Shown: piece by piece, positions 10,131 through 21,959 of the stretch | How the letters are laid out: each line of letters begins with the position of its first letter | How positions within the stretch are numbered: position 1 is the first letter of the stretch | Origin: Chamaecyparis obtusa | Taxonomy: Eukaryota; Streptophyta; Pinopsida; Cupressales; Cupressaceae | Assembly (NCBI GenBank): GCA_027943335.1 | Contig: BSBK01001161.1 | Span: forward strand, 508,501 to 572,500 | DNA: 64,000 nt | Direction: 5' to 3' | Notes under the pieces: generated by a model | The model's input: the letters and a program-made list of their open reading frames with translations, nothing else | What the model was told of the DNA's origin: nothing | The model's database searches: none | Position numbers and translations under genes: made by a program

Positions 10131-11291
10131 TGTTAGAAAGTAAAGATCCCCAAGATAATTGAGAGGGGGGGGGTTGAATCAGTTATCAGATAATTTATCC
10201 ATTCAACTGCTTTAAATAATATAATCAATGTACTGATCAACCATAGAAAGATAATCATACATAATTGCACAATAACACAAGATATGTTGACTAGGGAACG
10301 TCTTGAAAAGAGTAAACCCTGGTGGGAATGATGCCCACAAAATGATGCACTAATATAAAAGTTCCTTGTTAGAGGATGGACCCTGTTAGGAGTCTTATGA
10401 AATACATTTAGTACATATAAATCCCTGTTAGGAGATTTTGAATCCCTGTTAAAAGATTCTAACCTGGTTAAGAGTTTATGGAAGATAAAAGGACCCACTG
10501 CCCAAACAGCTTCAAGGCAAGATCTCTGAACCTACTGTCCAAAAGATCTTAGAATTATTCAATAGAATAATATGAAATATATTACCTCCTTCACACTATG
10601 CCAAAACCGCACTCTCTGCTACACAAGATCACAATTCCAGATCTTTGTACTCACAAGTCTTCCTTCATCACTGAATTAGCTCTTTTCTTCACTTCATGCA
10701 TATATTCACATCTCAATCTTCATAGTACACATTAAAACAAGGAAAAAATTATTTCTTATATACCAAACTCAAATAATTACAAATGAGTCAGTCCTCAATT
10801 ACAAAATAATAAATTCTACATGCTACACACAGAATTCACATAAAACTGTCGGCTTCCAAATACTGTAACTTTCTCCAAACATATCCTCAAAATTTGCACT
10901 ATGAACCACATCATCATTAATGAGTCTCCAATGTCCCTTTAACTTTGCAAAATCAGATTCCATCCCAACTAAGAGATATCCTCCGATTTCCAAACATCGC
11001 TTCACAGAAACACTGTCTAAACACTACTTTCACCAAAATGCTCATAACTCTCACAAATGAATGAATTTATTTTTGCATTGTTAACCATAGGTTAATAACA
11101 CACCAAAGAACATACCATCAACTACACAAAATTCAATCTACAATACAACATATGTGCAAAACAAAACTGTACCTTCTTTCCTTCTAATATCCAGAATATC
11201 ATTGTGTTGACATCAATGACAATCCAAGTCATGAATGCAACAATAATTGCTACAAAATGACTTCCAAAATACTTTACATTCATTCCTAACA
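10131..11291 (-). repeat. 3' LTR of element A (left)
   Basis: It begins TGTTAGAAAG and ends CATTCCTAACA, so TGTTAG is matched by CTAACA at the far end. It is paired with the copy at 15600-16761. It carries the U5 hairpin, GTGGG...CCCAC, several internal TGTTAGGAG-type words and a TATATAA motif on the minus strand near 10757. Confidence 0.92.
10154..10187. other. U5 hairpin, element A left LTR
   Basis: GATAATTGA and TCAGTTATC flank a loop of nine consecutive G. One stem position is unpaired in the transcript sense. Confidence 0.7.
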
Positions 11292-11306
11292 ATCTCCCCC
11301 ATTATC
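11292..11306 (-). other. Polypurine tract of element A
   Basis: On the minus strand AATGGGGGAGAT immediately precedes the TGTTAGG start of the 3' LTR. This is the plus-strand primer of reverse transcription. Confidence 0.8.
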
Positions 11307-11663
11307 ATTGATGGAAAAATAGATGAAAAACATCCAATGTTCCAAAAATCCAATACTGCAACATCACTGCAAAATATCAAATTAAATCTTGCTTTGTTTT
11401 CCTATTCAGCTCTCTCATACAATCCATAATGTTTTTCATGTATATCTCTCCCCCATTGACATCAATGATAGAGATTCCATCACTAATTCAAAAACAACAT
11501 AATGTCAAAAGACACTTTTCAGAAAAATACAATAACAAGAGTCCTCATGACTCAGCTCATAAACTCCCCCATAGAGGAAGTTCCAACATCCAATGTAGAA
11601 GAAAGATAGGGCTCATATACCACTGGATGGATGCAATCATCTGCATCAATTCTCAAAAATAGG
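11307..11663 (-). other. Element A 3' untranslated interior
   Basis: Non-coding sequence between the end of pol and the polypurine tract. It has a few CTCCCCCAT words resembling extra purine tracts on the minus strand. I see no gene. Confidence 0.6.
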
Positions 11664-12052
11664 TTAGGGCATAACCCCAAGCATAACTCTCAGATACACA
11701 AATGTATCTTTAGGTAAAGGCTTTGTATTGCTATCTACTCCTTTGTACTTATGTACTCCAATCTTACTTATTTTTCTCTAACTTTCTCTCTTACAACATG
11801 ATACTTGATCTCAATATGTTTAGTCTTAGAATGTAAAACAAGATTTTTTGACATACTCACTGTACTGGTGTTATCACAATGTATAACAATAGGCTCATCA
11901 AACTCTATTCCAATATCCCTCAATATCTACTTCATCCAAATAATCTGATTACAATTATTTGCTGCTGCATAATGTGATTCTCTAGGTTCTACTTGAAATC
12001 TTGCTATAATCCCCACTGAATGTCCTATATCAGGTCTTGTATGTGTCAAGTA
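11664..12052 (-). pseudogene. Element A RNase H remnant (C-terminal pol)
   Basis: Continuing the RT frame, YLTHTRPDIGHSVGIIARFQ leads straight into AAANNCNQIIWMK and VIHCDNTSTVSMSKN. The block of about 90 residues that should separate them, including the TDADWAG catalytic segment, is missing, yet the frame is kept. Stops lie at 12053, 11927, 11768 and 11735. A small frameshift precedes the conserved end TKPLPKDTFVYLR, and the normal pol stop is at 11664. RNase H would degrade the RNA strand during reverse transcription; this copy cannot. Confidence 0.85.
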
Positions 12053-12976
12053 CTACAATCCTCCAATCATAGATCTGTACTTTTTCTGCTCAACTGCTGG
12101 TGTCTCATCTTTGCTAGATAACTTATGTCCGGTTACCATAGGTGTTCCAACAGGTTTAGAATCTTCCATTCCAAATATTTTCAATAATTCATTCAAATAC
12201 TTAGTCTGACTTACAAATATACCTTCCTTGCTTTGTGTTATCAGTAATCCCAAAAAATATTTCATTTCTCCAATCATGCTCATCTCAAATTCAGTCTTCA
12301 TTTCATCTGCAAATTTGTCACTAGCTTCATCTTCTCCTCTAAAGATAATATCATCAACAAATATAACTATAACCAACAAACCATTCTCAATTTGTTTTGT
12401 GTATAAGTTACTATCTATTTTTCCTTTTATAAATCCCAATATCAATAAATACTTATCGAATCTTGCATACCAAGTTCTAGGTGCTTGTTTTAATCCATAT
12501 AAAGCTTTCTTTAACTTACATACCATATCTCCTTCTTGTGTCAAAGAAAAAACTTTAGGCTTCTCAATGTAGACTTCTTCTTCCAATTCACCATTCAAAA
12601 ATGTTGACTTCACATCCATCTGATACACTCTAAATTTCTTGTAAGTTGCATTTGCTAGAAACATTCTCACTGCTTCAAGTCTGATCACAGGTGCAAAAGT
12701 TTCTTCATAGTTAATTCCTTCTTGTTGTGAATATCCTTTACATACCAATCTTGCTTTGTTTCTTATCACTTCTCCTTGTTCATTCATCTTGTTTCTGAAT
12801 ACCCACTTTGTTCCAATCACATTCTTGTCTTCAAGTCTAGGGACCAATTCCCATGTCTTGTTTTTTTCAATCTACTCTAGTTCTTCTTTCATAGCATTAA
12901 TCCAATGTTCATCTTCACAAGCTTCATTAGTAGTCTTAGGTTCAATTTGAGAAATCAAACATAAATGTACCTTATC
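12053..12976 (-). pseudogene. Element A reverse transcriptase (copia RVT_2)
   Basis: The RT domain is intact over 264 codons. It carries WELVPR...[39 protein letters not shown], the active-site box IFVDDIIF near 12345-12370, GEMKYFLGL and SKPVGTPM. It is in the same frame as the integrase but separated by TGA at 12977 and TAG at 12872, both readable as decayed CGA and CAG codons. The linker between them (LISQIEP, then MKEELE) is the usual integrase-to-RT connector. Confidence 0.92.
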
Positions 12977-14155
12977 TCAAGTCAAAACTCCTCTATCTAA
13001 ACTTCCAATAACTTGCTCAATAGGGTGATGTTTTGAAGTATACATGTTAGGTGTCATAGTTACTGATCTTGTTCCGATTGTAGATTCTTCTTTGCTTTCT
13101 TCTTTGTTTTCTTCTTTGTTTTCTTCTCTATTTTCTTCAGTATGAATTTCATTCAGCAAATCACTGTTAGTTTCAAAAAATAATTCTGCATTTTCAATGT
13201 TAGGCTGAGGTTGTGCTTCTCCATTAGATTCATAATCAAGCATTCTTTCCTGAATTTTAAACTTCTCATCAACTTTTACATTTGCACTTTCAACAATAGT
13301 CTTAGTTCTTTTGTTATAACATCTATATGCTTTTCTTTTTAAAGAATATCCAAGAAATATTCCTTCATCACTTCTAGGATCAAACTTTCCTATATCATCA
13401 TCTCTCTTTATATAACATTTACTTCCAAAAATTCTAAAATAATTAACTGAGGGTGTATGTCCAAACCATAATTCATAAGGTGTCTTGTTTGTATCTACTC
13501 TGATTTGTACTATGTTCATAGTGTATACTGTTGTGTTCACTGCTTCTCTCCAAAAAGTCTTAGCCAAATCATTTTCAAACAACATAGCTCTTGCTGCTTC
13601 AGTTATTGACCTGTTCCTTCTTTCTGCAATACCATTTTGTTCTAGTGTTCTAGGGGCTGAAAGTTGTCTCTTAATACCATTCATTTCACAAAAGGTGTTA
13701 AACTCTCTAGATGTAAATTCACCACCTCTATCAGATCTTAGACACTTAATCTTCATTCCAGATTCATTCTCAATTTTTCTTTTCATGATCTTAAATTTAT
13801 CAAATGCTTCATATTTTTCTTTCAAAAATGCAATCCACATCATTCTTGTAAAGTCATCAACAAGAATCATAAAATAGCTTTCTCCATAGAATCCTCTAGT
13901 CCTAGTAGGACCACTCAAGTCTATATGAACAATCTCTAGCTTCTTTGTCGATGTGAACTTCTTGTTGGGAAATGAACTCCTTTTCTTCTTTTCCATCATA
14001 CATTCTTTGTAAATCATGTTAGTAGGTTTCATAATTCTAGGTAAATATCTTACCGCAAGTGTAGTGCTCACCTTGACAATATTATCAAAGTTTATATGAC
14101 AAAACCTTTTATGCCATAACCAACTGTCATCAATCCTAGTTATCAAACATGTCAT
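12977..14155 (-). pseudogene. Element A integrase
   Basis: 392 open codons. The GAG-pre-integrase HHCC region is present (LWHKRFCHINFDN) but the first zinc cysteine is Y (IYKECMMEKK). The catalytic triad is complete: D in VHIDLSGP, D in CLRSDRGGEF and E in EQNGIAERRNR. After it come KTPYELWFG, FRIFGSKCYI, DEGIFLGYS and an E-rich spacer (EENREENKEENKEE). The enzyme would join element cDNA to host DNA. It is out of frame with the protease by one base at about 14155. Confidence 0.92.
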
Positions 14156-14664
14156 CTTAGTAGATTCAAGTGAAATACATTACCTCTGGTTCTGGATCCT
14201 TTTCCAATCAGATTTTCATCTTTATCTTTTATCACACAAGTTTTCTCAGAAAACCAAACTTGATAACCCTTATCAGCCAATTGTCCAATTCTTAGTAGAT
14301 TATGTCTCAGTCCATCAACAAAGTAAACATCATCAGTGTTAGTCTTTCCATCAAGAGTAATAGATCCTATACCCTTAATCAAACAAGGTGCATTTTTACC
14401 AACCCTAACAATTCCTCCATCATAATTATCTAACTTAACAAACTTTATTTTATCTCTAGTCATATGATGTGAACAACCACTGTCTATAATCCAATCAGAT
14501 TTCTTTTCAACTTGTGAGACTAATGCTTTTTCTTCACTTTTATCAGATTCAGAACTTTCTTCTTTAATTGCTACAAATCCTATTTCCTCAAAGTTATCAT
14601 TATCACTGTCACTTAAATGTTTTTCAATTCCTGCTTCAAGATCTTCATCATTTGCATAATAAAA
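14156..14664 (-). pseudogene. Element A protease and pol N-terminus
   Basis: The frame is the same as gag and follows its TAA stop. An acidic linker precedes WIIDSGCSHHM, whose DSG is the aspartic-protease active site, then the flap and fold residues leading to DVYFVDGLRHNLLRIGQL, the usual copia protease-to-integrase junction. The frame ends at a TGA that overlaps the ATG of the integrase frame, consistent with a one-base loss. Confidence 0.85.
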
Positions 14665-15543
14665 TTATTTAGATCTCCTAGGTTTAAAGTTGCTTCTATA
14701 CTTCTTAACTCTTTTAGGACATTTAGATGCAAAATGACCATATTCTTGACAAGTCCAACATTTAAAGATTTTCTTACCATCTGGTTCTCTTTTTACAAGT
14801 AATACAATACCTTCTTCAATCTTCTTATCTTCCTCAGATCTACTACTACTGGCATAATCTCCATTCACACTAGTACTTCTTGTAGGTCTAATGTTAAGAG
14901 CACTGAATGCTATTTCCATTCTAGGTAGCTCTCCTGATAATCTCAAATTCACCTCTGCTATTTCTAATCTTCCAAGAAGAGTCTCTCTTGAAAAGTTTGA
15001 TGTACAAGGTATCACTTGTTCAATCATCTGCATTGTCTTCTTGAATACTAGTGTCAAAGTTCTCATAATTTTCCATATCATGTCATTCTCTATCTTATCA
15101 CCTCCATAAGACTTTATTCCTATTACAATCTTAGACATCCTACAAATATAGCTTCTAATAGATTCATCTTCCATCATTCTGATATCTTCAAATGCACAAA
15201 TCCAATTATGTAATCTAGCCTTCTTTGCATGTTCATCACCTTCAAAAGTAGAATGTAAAGCTTTCCAAATTGCATGAGATGTTTTCAAACATCTTACCTG
15301 ACTATATTCATTCTCCAGTAGTGCTAACAAAAGTGCTTCTCTTGCAAGTATGTTACACATGAATAGATCTAGTTTATCTTTAGTTCCTGCCTCTAGATTG
15401 TCTTCCTCAATGATAGTCTTCTCATTCTTTGTAATCAACCAATAACTTGGTCCTAAACACAATAGATGTGTCTTCATCTTTTCTTTCCAGTTGTCAAAAT
15501 TTACTCCATCAAACTTAGGGCTTTCTTTTCTGAAATTCGCCAT
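14665..15543 (-). pseudogene. Element A gag (UBN2-type, one CCHC knuckle)
   Basis: I chose the ATG at 15543 (MANFRKESPKFDGVNFDNW), the typical copia gag start; an upstream in-frame ATG at 15576 would add 11 residues. The capsid-like domain covers about residues 20-200 and the knuckle CWTCQEYGHFASKC lies near residue 265. Gag builds the cytoplasmic particle and packages the RNA. The TAA at 14665 separates gag from pol in the same frame. It may be decay of a CAA codon or a real gag-pol boundary. Confidence 0.88.
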
Positions 15544-15587
15544 GGATCTCCTTAAGTTGTTAAACTTTTCTTTCAAGGACTTGTTGC

Positions 15588-15599
15588 TCTGATACCAAT
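15588..15599 (-). other. Primer-binding site of element A (tRNA-Met type)
   Basis: On the minus strand the LTR end CTAACA is followed by ATTGGTATCAGAGC, matching the complement of the initiator tRNA-Met 3' end without mismatch. Confidence 0.92.
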
Positions 15600-15622
15600 T
15601 GTTAGAAAGTAAAGATCCCCAA

Positions 15623-15657
15623 GATAACTAAGAGGGGGGGGGGGTGAATTAGTTATC
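15623..15657. other. U5 hairpin, element A right LTR
   Basis: GATAACTAA and TTAGTTATC pair perfectly around a long G-run. Relative to the other copies both arms carry a change at the same base pair. Confidence 0.75.
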
Positions 15658-16225
15658 AGATAATTTATCCATTCAACTACTTTAAACAATATAATCAATG
15701 TACTGATCAACCATAAAAAGATAATCATACACAATTGCACAATAACACAAGATATGTTGACTAGGGAACCTCTTGAAAAGAGTAAACCCTGGTGGGAATG
15801 ATGCCCACAAAATGATGCACTAATATGAAAGTTCCTTGTTAGAGGATGGACCCTATTAGGAGTCTTATGAAATACATTCGGTACATATAAATCCTTGTTA
15901 GGAGATTTTGAATCCCTATTAAAAGATTCTAACCCGGTTAAGAGTTTATGGAAGACAGAAGGACCCACTGCCCAAACAGCTTCAAGGTGAGATCTTTGAA
16001 CCCACTGTCCAAAAGATCTTAGAATTATTCAATAGAATAATATAAAATATATTACCTCCTTCACACTGTGCCAAAACCGCACTCTCTGCTACACAAGATC
16101 ACAATTCCAGATCTTTGTACTCACAAGTCTTCCTTCATCACTGAATTAGCTCTTTTCTTCACTTCATGCATATATTCACATCTCAATCTTCATAGTACAC
16201 ATTAAAACAAGGAAAAAATTCCTTC

Positions 16226-16232
16226 TTATATA
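16226..16232 (-). promoter_or_regulatory. TATA box candidate of element A
   Basis: TATATAA on the minus strand in the 5' LTR, about 530 bases from the U3 end and conserved in the 3' LTR. Motif evidence only. Confidence 0.4.
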
Positions 16233-16761
16233 CCAAACTCAAATAATTACAAATGAGTCAGTCCTCAATTACAAAATAATAAATTCTACACGCTACACAT
16301 AGAATTCACATAAAACTGTCAGCTTCCAGATACTGTAACTTTCTCCAAACATATCCTCAAAGTTTGTGCTATGAACCACATCATCATTAATGAGTCTCCA
16401 ACATCCCTTTAACTACACAAAATCAGATTCCATCCCAGGTAAGAGATATCCTCTCATTTCTGAACATCGCTTCATAGAAACACTATCTAAACACTGCTTT
16501 CACCAAAATGCTCATAACTCTCACAAATGAATGAATTTATTTTTGTGCTATTAACCATAGGGTAATAAAACACCAAAGAAAATACCATCAACTTTGCAAA
16601 AGCCAATCTACAATACAACATGTGTGCAAAACAAAATTGTACCTACTTTCCTGCTAATATCCAGAATATCACTGTGCTCACATCAATGACAATCCAAGTC
16701 ATGAATGCAACAACAACTGCTATAGAATGACTGCCAAAATACTTTTCATTCATTCCTAACA

Positions 16762-17157
16762 TGATATACACTACACTTCATCGGTGTATACTAGAAATGT
16801 TTCATTTACCGACAACACAGCTTTGAGTCTTTCAGCTCTATACTTCATCATAGATGAATGCAACATAATAAAGTCAATATCATCAAGTCATAGACTCATC
16901 AACAGGTTACTCAATGTGTTCCTTATTCTCATCTATCATGTACATCTTTCCCCATGTAGATTTATTTTTTCTTCATCTCTTTCACCTTTCTTCAGATGTC
17001 TCAATATAGTAACTTACAAGATAAGTGCTATCAAACTAGTTCACATCAATGACAATATAATACTAATTTAATCATATTACATATCTAATAAGAATCTCCT
17101 TAGTGATCTTTAATCATGAATTCTTCAATCAGATTCCAAATTAGTTGTAGTCGAACA
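16762..17157 (-). repeat. LTR-like stretch of G resumed after element A
   Basis: It begins with the right copy of the target duplication (TGATA). It continues the LTR-like DNA broken at 10130, with CATCAATGACAAT resembling the U3 start of element A's LTR near 17045. It ends where the H repeat begins at 17158. There is no gene. Confidence 0.4.
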
Positions 17158-18930
17158 CAAAATAGTTTCCAAGTGATTCAAAAAGTTATATACTCTAGTT
17201 TCCTATAAAGGTTAGATAACACTGTGATTTGTTATGTAAAGATAGTAATATAAAATCTCAAGATAGATTTGTATCATGTTGAATTTATGGTAGGAAATAA
17301 GGTATGATTATATGGATACTCATGTTCCTAGGATGGAAAGGACTACATAATATTGGATGGTTTTAAAACCTATCAAGTAAATGTATCTTTTATCCATCCT
17401 TGAGAACTTAGAGGTTTATGAACTTATATTTTCTTGAAAACTAGGATAACCTGTTGAACAAAGGTAATATCAGATATTTCAAAATATGGAAAGATTAAAG
17501 AATTATCTCTCTTTTATATACCCTCCTAAGTAATAAATTAAATCTATTGTTGAATCAAATGTGTCTCTCCCTTCTTTCTCAAGAAATATATTTAAAAGGC
17601 TAAGTTTCATAGGGAAAAAAAAATCAATGTGTCAATAAGGAGAATGTGCTTAGCTAGAGGAGACCCTTGGGTAAAGTACCTATGCCCCCAAGGTTTTGTA
17701 ATTAATAGGATTATAGTACACAATTTTTGCAAGGTGAAATTTTTTATTATATCGTAGGAATTCTAAAGTATATATGATCCTCCTAAGTGTTGTGAATTGA
17801 ACCAGTGAAAATTCATCAACTATAAGGAAAGAATATGATATTAAACAAAATAGTGTAGTAATTATTTACCCTTTTGGCATTTTGTGTGTGAAAAAGAAGT
17901 TAAACCTAACAACACTGCTAGAATATAGGAATGATGAGTTATTATGAAAGGAATAATGATATGTCTATTATAATAAGATTTAATTCAAACCTTCTAACTA
18001 TCCTAAAATGTAAATATTAGAAGAATGTGAATTTGTAGGTAATAGTATAGATGTCATATTGAAGATGCATATAAGGATAACAATACTTGTAGTTACTCCT
18101 AAAATGTGGTTTTATTGAAATGTGTGTACAAAGGTTAGTGGGTTGAACATATTAATTTGATTTAATATGAGGGTAGCCTTAGGACTCGCGTATTTCTCTT
18201 CCTCTATTAAAGAATCTATGATTTTATTTTGGAAAATGGTAAAATTCAAACAAACTTGTTAATGTTGGGAAAACATATACTCATAAGAATCTTATTATGA
18301 ATTTATGGGATATGGAATTGGTTAAATAGCTACTTAATAAGTAATGTTGGTGAAACTCTAGCTTAATGAATCATCTTAAAATTTCTTAGGAGTATATTTT
18401 TGTGTATTGTTGTAATACACCACTAATAAATTGTTATAATAGAATCCTAAAAAGTATCTTAGGTTGCATTATTTGAAAAGGATGTGTATTCCATCTTGTG
18501 TTTAATTTTGATATTAGTGATTCTCCTATAAGTTTACCATAGGATTGATGAGAAAAAGAAACTAGTTCCATAAAGGGAATTGCTTTTTGGTCTTATGTCA
18601 TAAAATTGTGTATTTTTATATGTGGCAATTCAATATTTGAAAATTTTTTAGTTTGAAAATATTTACCAAGGCAATAGTATGATAGTAGTATCCTATGTAT
18701 ATGGATTGTGAAGAAATAACCCTTGTATCAGTCGGTATCGAGTTTAGAGAATGAAATTTGAATTCTTAATTGCATTTTGGAATCCTTAAATATGTTTTAC
18801 TAATTCCTAAGGTGAAAATATATCGATGATAGACTAAAGTAGAAATGTTTGTAATATTCTTATTTTATGTTTGATCTATGGCTAGAAACTTCCGACTTCC
18901 AAGAGTAAGTTGAATCTTAGGGAGGGATGA
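17158..18930 (+). repeat. Element H interior 3' part, left (truncated) copy
   Basis: It matches 36101-37885 along its length, with scattered substitutions and small indels. The match starts abruptly at CAAAATAGTTTCC, so the left copy is broken here. It is AT-rich and non-coding and ends in the polypurine tract. Confidence 0.88.
18916..18930 (+). other. Polypurine tract, left copy of H
   Basis: CTTAGGGAGGGATGA directly precedes TGTAATGCCC. The second copy, at 37871-37885, is identical. Confidence 0.7.
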
Positions 18931-20330
18931 TGTAATGCCCCTCCAACCCGATCAAATCCGGCTATGCTCACTAGAAATTAGGAAGAGCTATATGTGAGAG
19001 TGATCCTTCTTGAGATCGTTTCTTAAACCGAACCTCTTCCAACTCACCGTAAATTCATATTCTAATCTAGGAAATAATAATATTGCATGGGTATGTTCCT
19101 ATACATCTTCTTGTGTGACAATGATAGTTTAGGACCTTAATGCTAAAAGGATCACCTGATAGACTTATATGCTTCTATGTGAAATGCTCATTATTAATAA
19201 TTATGTTTACCTTAGGTTAATTGATTATAATCAATTAAGGCTTAGATATGTTACCTTTTCTAATAACATTAATTTGGATTAGACATGATTAATGCATTTA
19301 GGGTTATATGATTTGTTTATCTTGATTTGATAATGAGACATTTTGAGTACATGCCTGATGGTTAAATGAGTTTGTGAAAGTTAATAGATAATTTACATTT
19401 ACATGAATATGTTATGATGCATTCTTGTTATACAATATGGAAAAGAGATTAGTCTAGTACTAACCACACTAATCCAATTATGCTTTGTTGATGTCACTGT
19501 CTGATGTGAGTGTAGGATAAGGGGAGGCAATAGTAGTTACTCCTATAGGAGGTCCACATGATGTCACACTCTCCATCCTTTTTTGTCATGGTCTATTTAT
19601 ATATATATGTATGCATGTCATTTGGTGTTGTAGGATGTAGGTATGAGGAATCAACTCCCCCCGGCTACACAGGTCTGAGCCAAGGTTATGGATGCCTGGT
19701 ACAAGGTTTTACTGTATTCATACAAGGTTTTAATCTCAATTCTTAACTAGACTTATACAAGGTTATAGATGATAATTTATGGAAGTTAAAATTGTGGAAA
19801 AAATTATCCATTAAATGGTTTATGTCAGTTAGAAATATACGGTTAAGTACTTTACACTCTTTCTATTTTTATCTTAAAATGAAGATAGAAAGTGAGGACT
19901 CTTAATGGAAAAGCTTAATTGAGTTTTGATGGTACGATTGAGTTGAGAATAGATAAGGTTAAGGAGTAAATAAATAGGAAAGAATAAATTTACTTAGTGG
20001 ATGAGATAAGTAATGTTTTCTTGTTGCATTTCTAAAAGTAAATGATGTGTTAGTTTGGTAAAGAAAATCAAGTCAATTAATTCATTAAGGCAATTGGTTT
20101 TGAAGTAGAATGAAAACAATGTCTCAATGTCAATTGAAGTTGAAATAGAAATAGAATTTTTTAGATTAAGTAATACTTGATAATGGTAAATCAAATCATT
20201 AAGGGAACCTTAAGGAATGTACTTGTGAATGGTTATGATGGTATGTTAAAATGTAAAGAAAAAAATTTGTTAGTTGTAATTTTAGGTCATAGACCTAATT
20301 CCTTATGGGTTCCCTGGCAAGGACATTACA
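18931..20330 (+). repeat. LTR of element H, left (1.4 kb)
   Basis: It starts TGTAATGCCC and ends GGACATTACA, giving TGTAATG/CATTACA terminal inverted repeats. A TATA-like TTTATATATATATG lies near 19593. Three TACAAGGTT words occur at 19710-19770. The polypurine tract lies on its left and the primer site on its right, so it serves as the 3' end of one unit and the 5' end of the next. Confidence 0.85.
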
Positions 20331-20346
20331 TTTGGTATCAGAGACC
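20331..20346 (+). other. Primer-binding site of element H (tRNA-Met type)
   Basis: TTTGGTATCAGAGACC follows the LTR end directly. TGGTATCAGAG matches the complement of the initiator tRNA-Met 3' end over 11 bases. Confidence 0.85.
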
Positions 20347-20491
20347 TAGGTTGCTACACAAAGATCTCTAGGGTCTATTTGTGTTTAACTTAGTCTCTTC
20401 TTCTTCTTCTTTTAATTTATGTCAACCTAATGGCTATACTTATCTTGTAAGACTCTTCTTGGTTTCTTTCCAACACCATAGAGTATCTTAG
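20347..20491 (+). other. Element H interior, 5' part
   Basis: Non-coding leader of H. It ends with CTTAG at 20487-20491, the left target duplication of element B. Confidence 0.7.
20487..20491 (+). repeat. Target-site duplication of element B, left copy
   Basis: CTTAG, repeated exactly at 35491-35495 after the far end of B. Confidence 0.88.
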
Positions 20492-21680
20492 TGTTTGGAA
20501 TAGTCCCAAGAGATAACTGAGAGGGGGGGGGGGTTGAATTAGTTATCTACAAGTTTCAATTCTTTATCCAATTAAGTATACTTAAACATAAAGCATAAAC
20601 ACAATGAATGAAAACTTGAACACAACACAATATTTTGGTTACGCGGAAACCCAAATAGGTAAAAACCCCAGTGGGAATTGACACCCACTAATATTCTGAA
20701 CTATTGTATTATGATCCTTATTAGAAGATCCTTAACCTTGTTAGGAGTTTCTTTAAAATATATTTAGTCTAGTAGACCTAGTCAAGGGTCAGACCCTGTT
20801 AGGAGTGAAGGCTACAACCTTATGAATAATAGATACACACTATATCAAGATTTTGGTGAACTCCACTTAGAAATTCTATCTCGATCAGTTCCAATGTATA
20901 GCAAAAACACTTTACTTGGTCACATAGACCTTCTTCTGATGGCCAGTACTTTGCACACTCTGCTCTGCTCTTATTTTAATCAACTATGAACCACACACAA
21001 GCAATCACAAATGACTACCGATAAATATCTTTCCTCTAAATGATATAATCAAGTTGGATTATTAGAACCACCTTGAAATAATATTAGAGAAACCATAAAA
21101 AACTCCAATACCAATTCAGTCAGCTCTACTAAGCACCCAACACATTTTGAAACCTGTATAATAAGATAATTGTAGACGTATGCTACACACTATCAGCTCT
21201 ACCAAAACAACTGGATCTTTCTCCTCAAGTCGAATTACTTCATGCTCTATTAACCAAACATCACTAACTCTTCTCCAATCTTAACTCCAAGGGCACATAC
21301 CGAAATGATAGGTGCAACTCTAGAACCAATATAATCTCTATTGGCTCTTCTGAACAAACACAGGAAACTACTACTGGTGAAAAGTGACTGCATAACTTCA
21401 CTTTTAATGATCATCAGACTCTACATCCATGAATGTAACATTAATAACATGTTTTCAAAATATATCTAAGCGTGCAAAGCTCCATGATAAATGTATAGAC
21501 AACCATACATAGAACATTGCATGTTACTCTATCAAGAACACTGCTGACACAACTTGCTATATAACTGTATGTACTAATAGTTAACCTTTGCGCCCATGAT
21601 ATCATGATGCTATCATATCGATGATACATATACTGAAAGCTTACTGCATAAATCTTCCATGCATGCTACTTTCCATATGA
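20492..21680 (-). repeat. 3' LTR of element B (left, inner end deleted)
   Basis: It matches the right LTR from its first base, lacks about 60 bases present near 34496-34560, and breaks off at CTTTCCATATG near 21680. The right LTR there continues for about 75 more bases to its CTCCAACA end. The deletion also removed the polypurine tract. Confidence 0.85.
20512..20547. other. U5 hairpin, element B left LTR
   Basis: GATAACTGA and TTAGTTATC flank a run of twelve G; one stem pair is a wobble in one sense. Confidence 0.7.
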
Positions 21681-21959
21681 ATAATTCTTTTATAACATTC
21701 TCCATTTCCTCTTAAAAACTCCCCCAAGGATGAATCCTCCATCTGCTACAATATTCTTCAACATTCTCCATTTCATCAACTAAACTGTTTTCCCCTTAGT
21801 ATATTACTCCTCTTTTTACTTATGTTTTTCATGACTATATATTACTCCCCCTTTGACATCAATGGAAAAGGGCACGAATCATTTTAAGCACTGCTGCTAC
21901 TCCAGAAGTAGAGTAGTCAACCATCCATCAGTCCCTAAGGACTGATGCTTTTCCTTCTT
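21681..21959 (-). other. Element B 3' untranslated interior
   Basis: Non-coding remnant between the deleted LTR end and the pol stop. CTCCCCCAAGG and CTCCCCCTTTGACATC are purine-rich on the minus strand. It matches the stretch at 61880-62150 in element D. Confidence 0.6.

Larger units (their letters stand above)
10131..16761 (-). mobile_element. Element A, near-complete Ty1/copia retrotransposon
   Basis: A 6.6 kb element with LTRs at both ends, polypurine tract, primer site and the copia order gag, protease, integrase, RT, RNase H on the minus strand. Over the first 375 or so bases the LTRs differ at about 19 places by eye (near 5%), almost all transitions, which points to a moderately old insertion. 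Pol is disabled by stops, a frameshift between protease and integrase, and an in-frame RNase H deletion. It inserted into the LTR-like DNA of element G. Confidence 0.9.
15600..16761 (-). repeat. 5' LTR of element A (right)
   Basis: Same ends as the left LTR (TGTTAG...CTAACA) and adjacent to the primer site. As the 5' LTR it would hold the promoter; TATATAA on the minus strand at 16226-16232 is the best TATA candidate. Confidence 0.92.

Noticed and set aside
13485..13877. 130-codon plus-strand frame overlapping integrase
   Set aside because: Antisense shadow of the element A integrase, whose catalytic motifs are on the minus strand.
15588..15599. Possible tRNA-Met gene from TGGTATCAGAGC
   Set aside because: Only the 3'-end complement is present, directly beside LTRs; these are primer-binding sites. 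No cloverleaf is seen.
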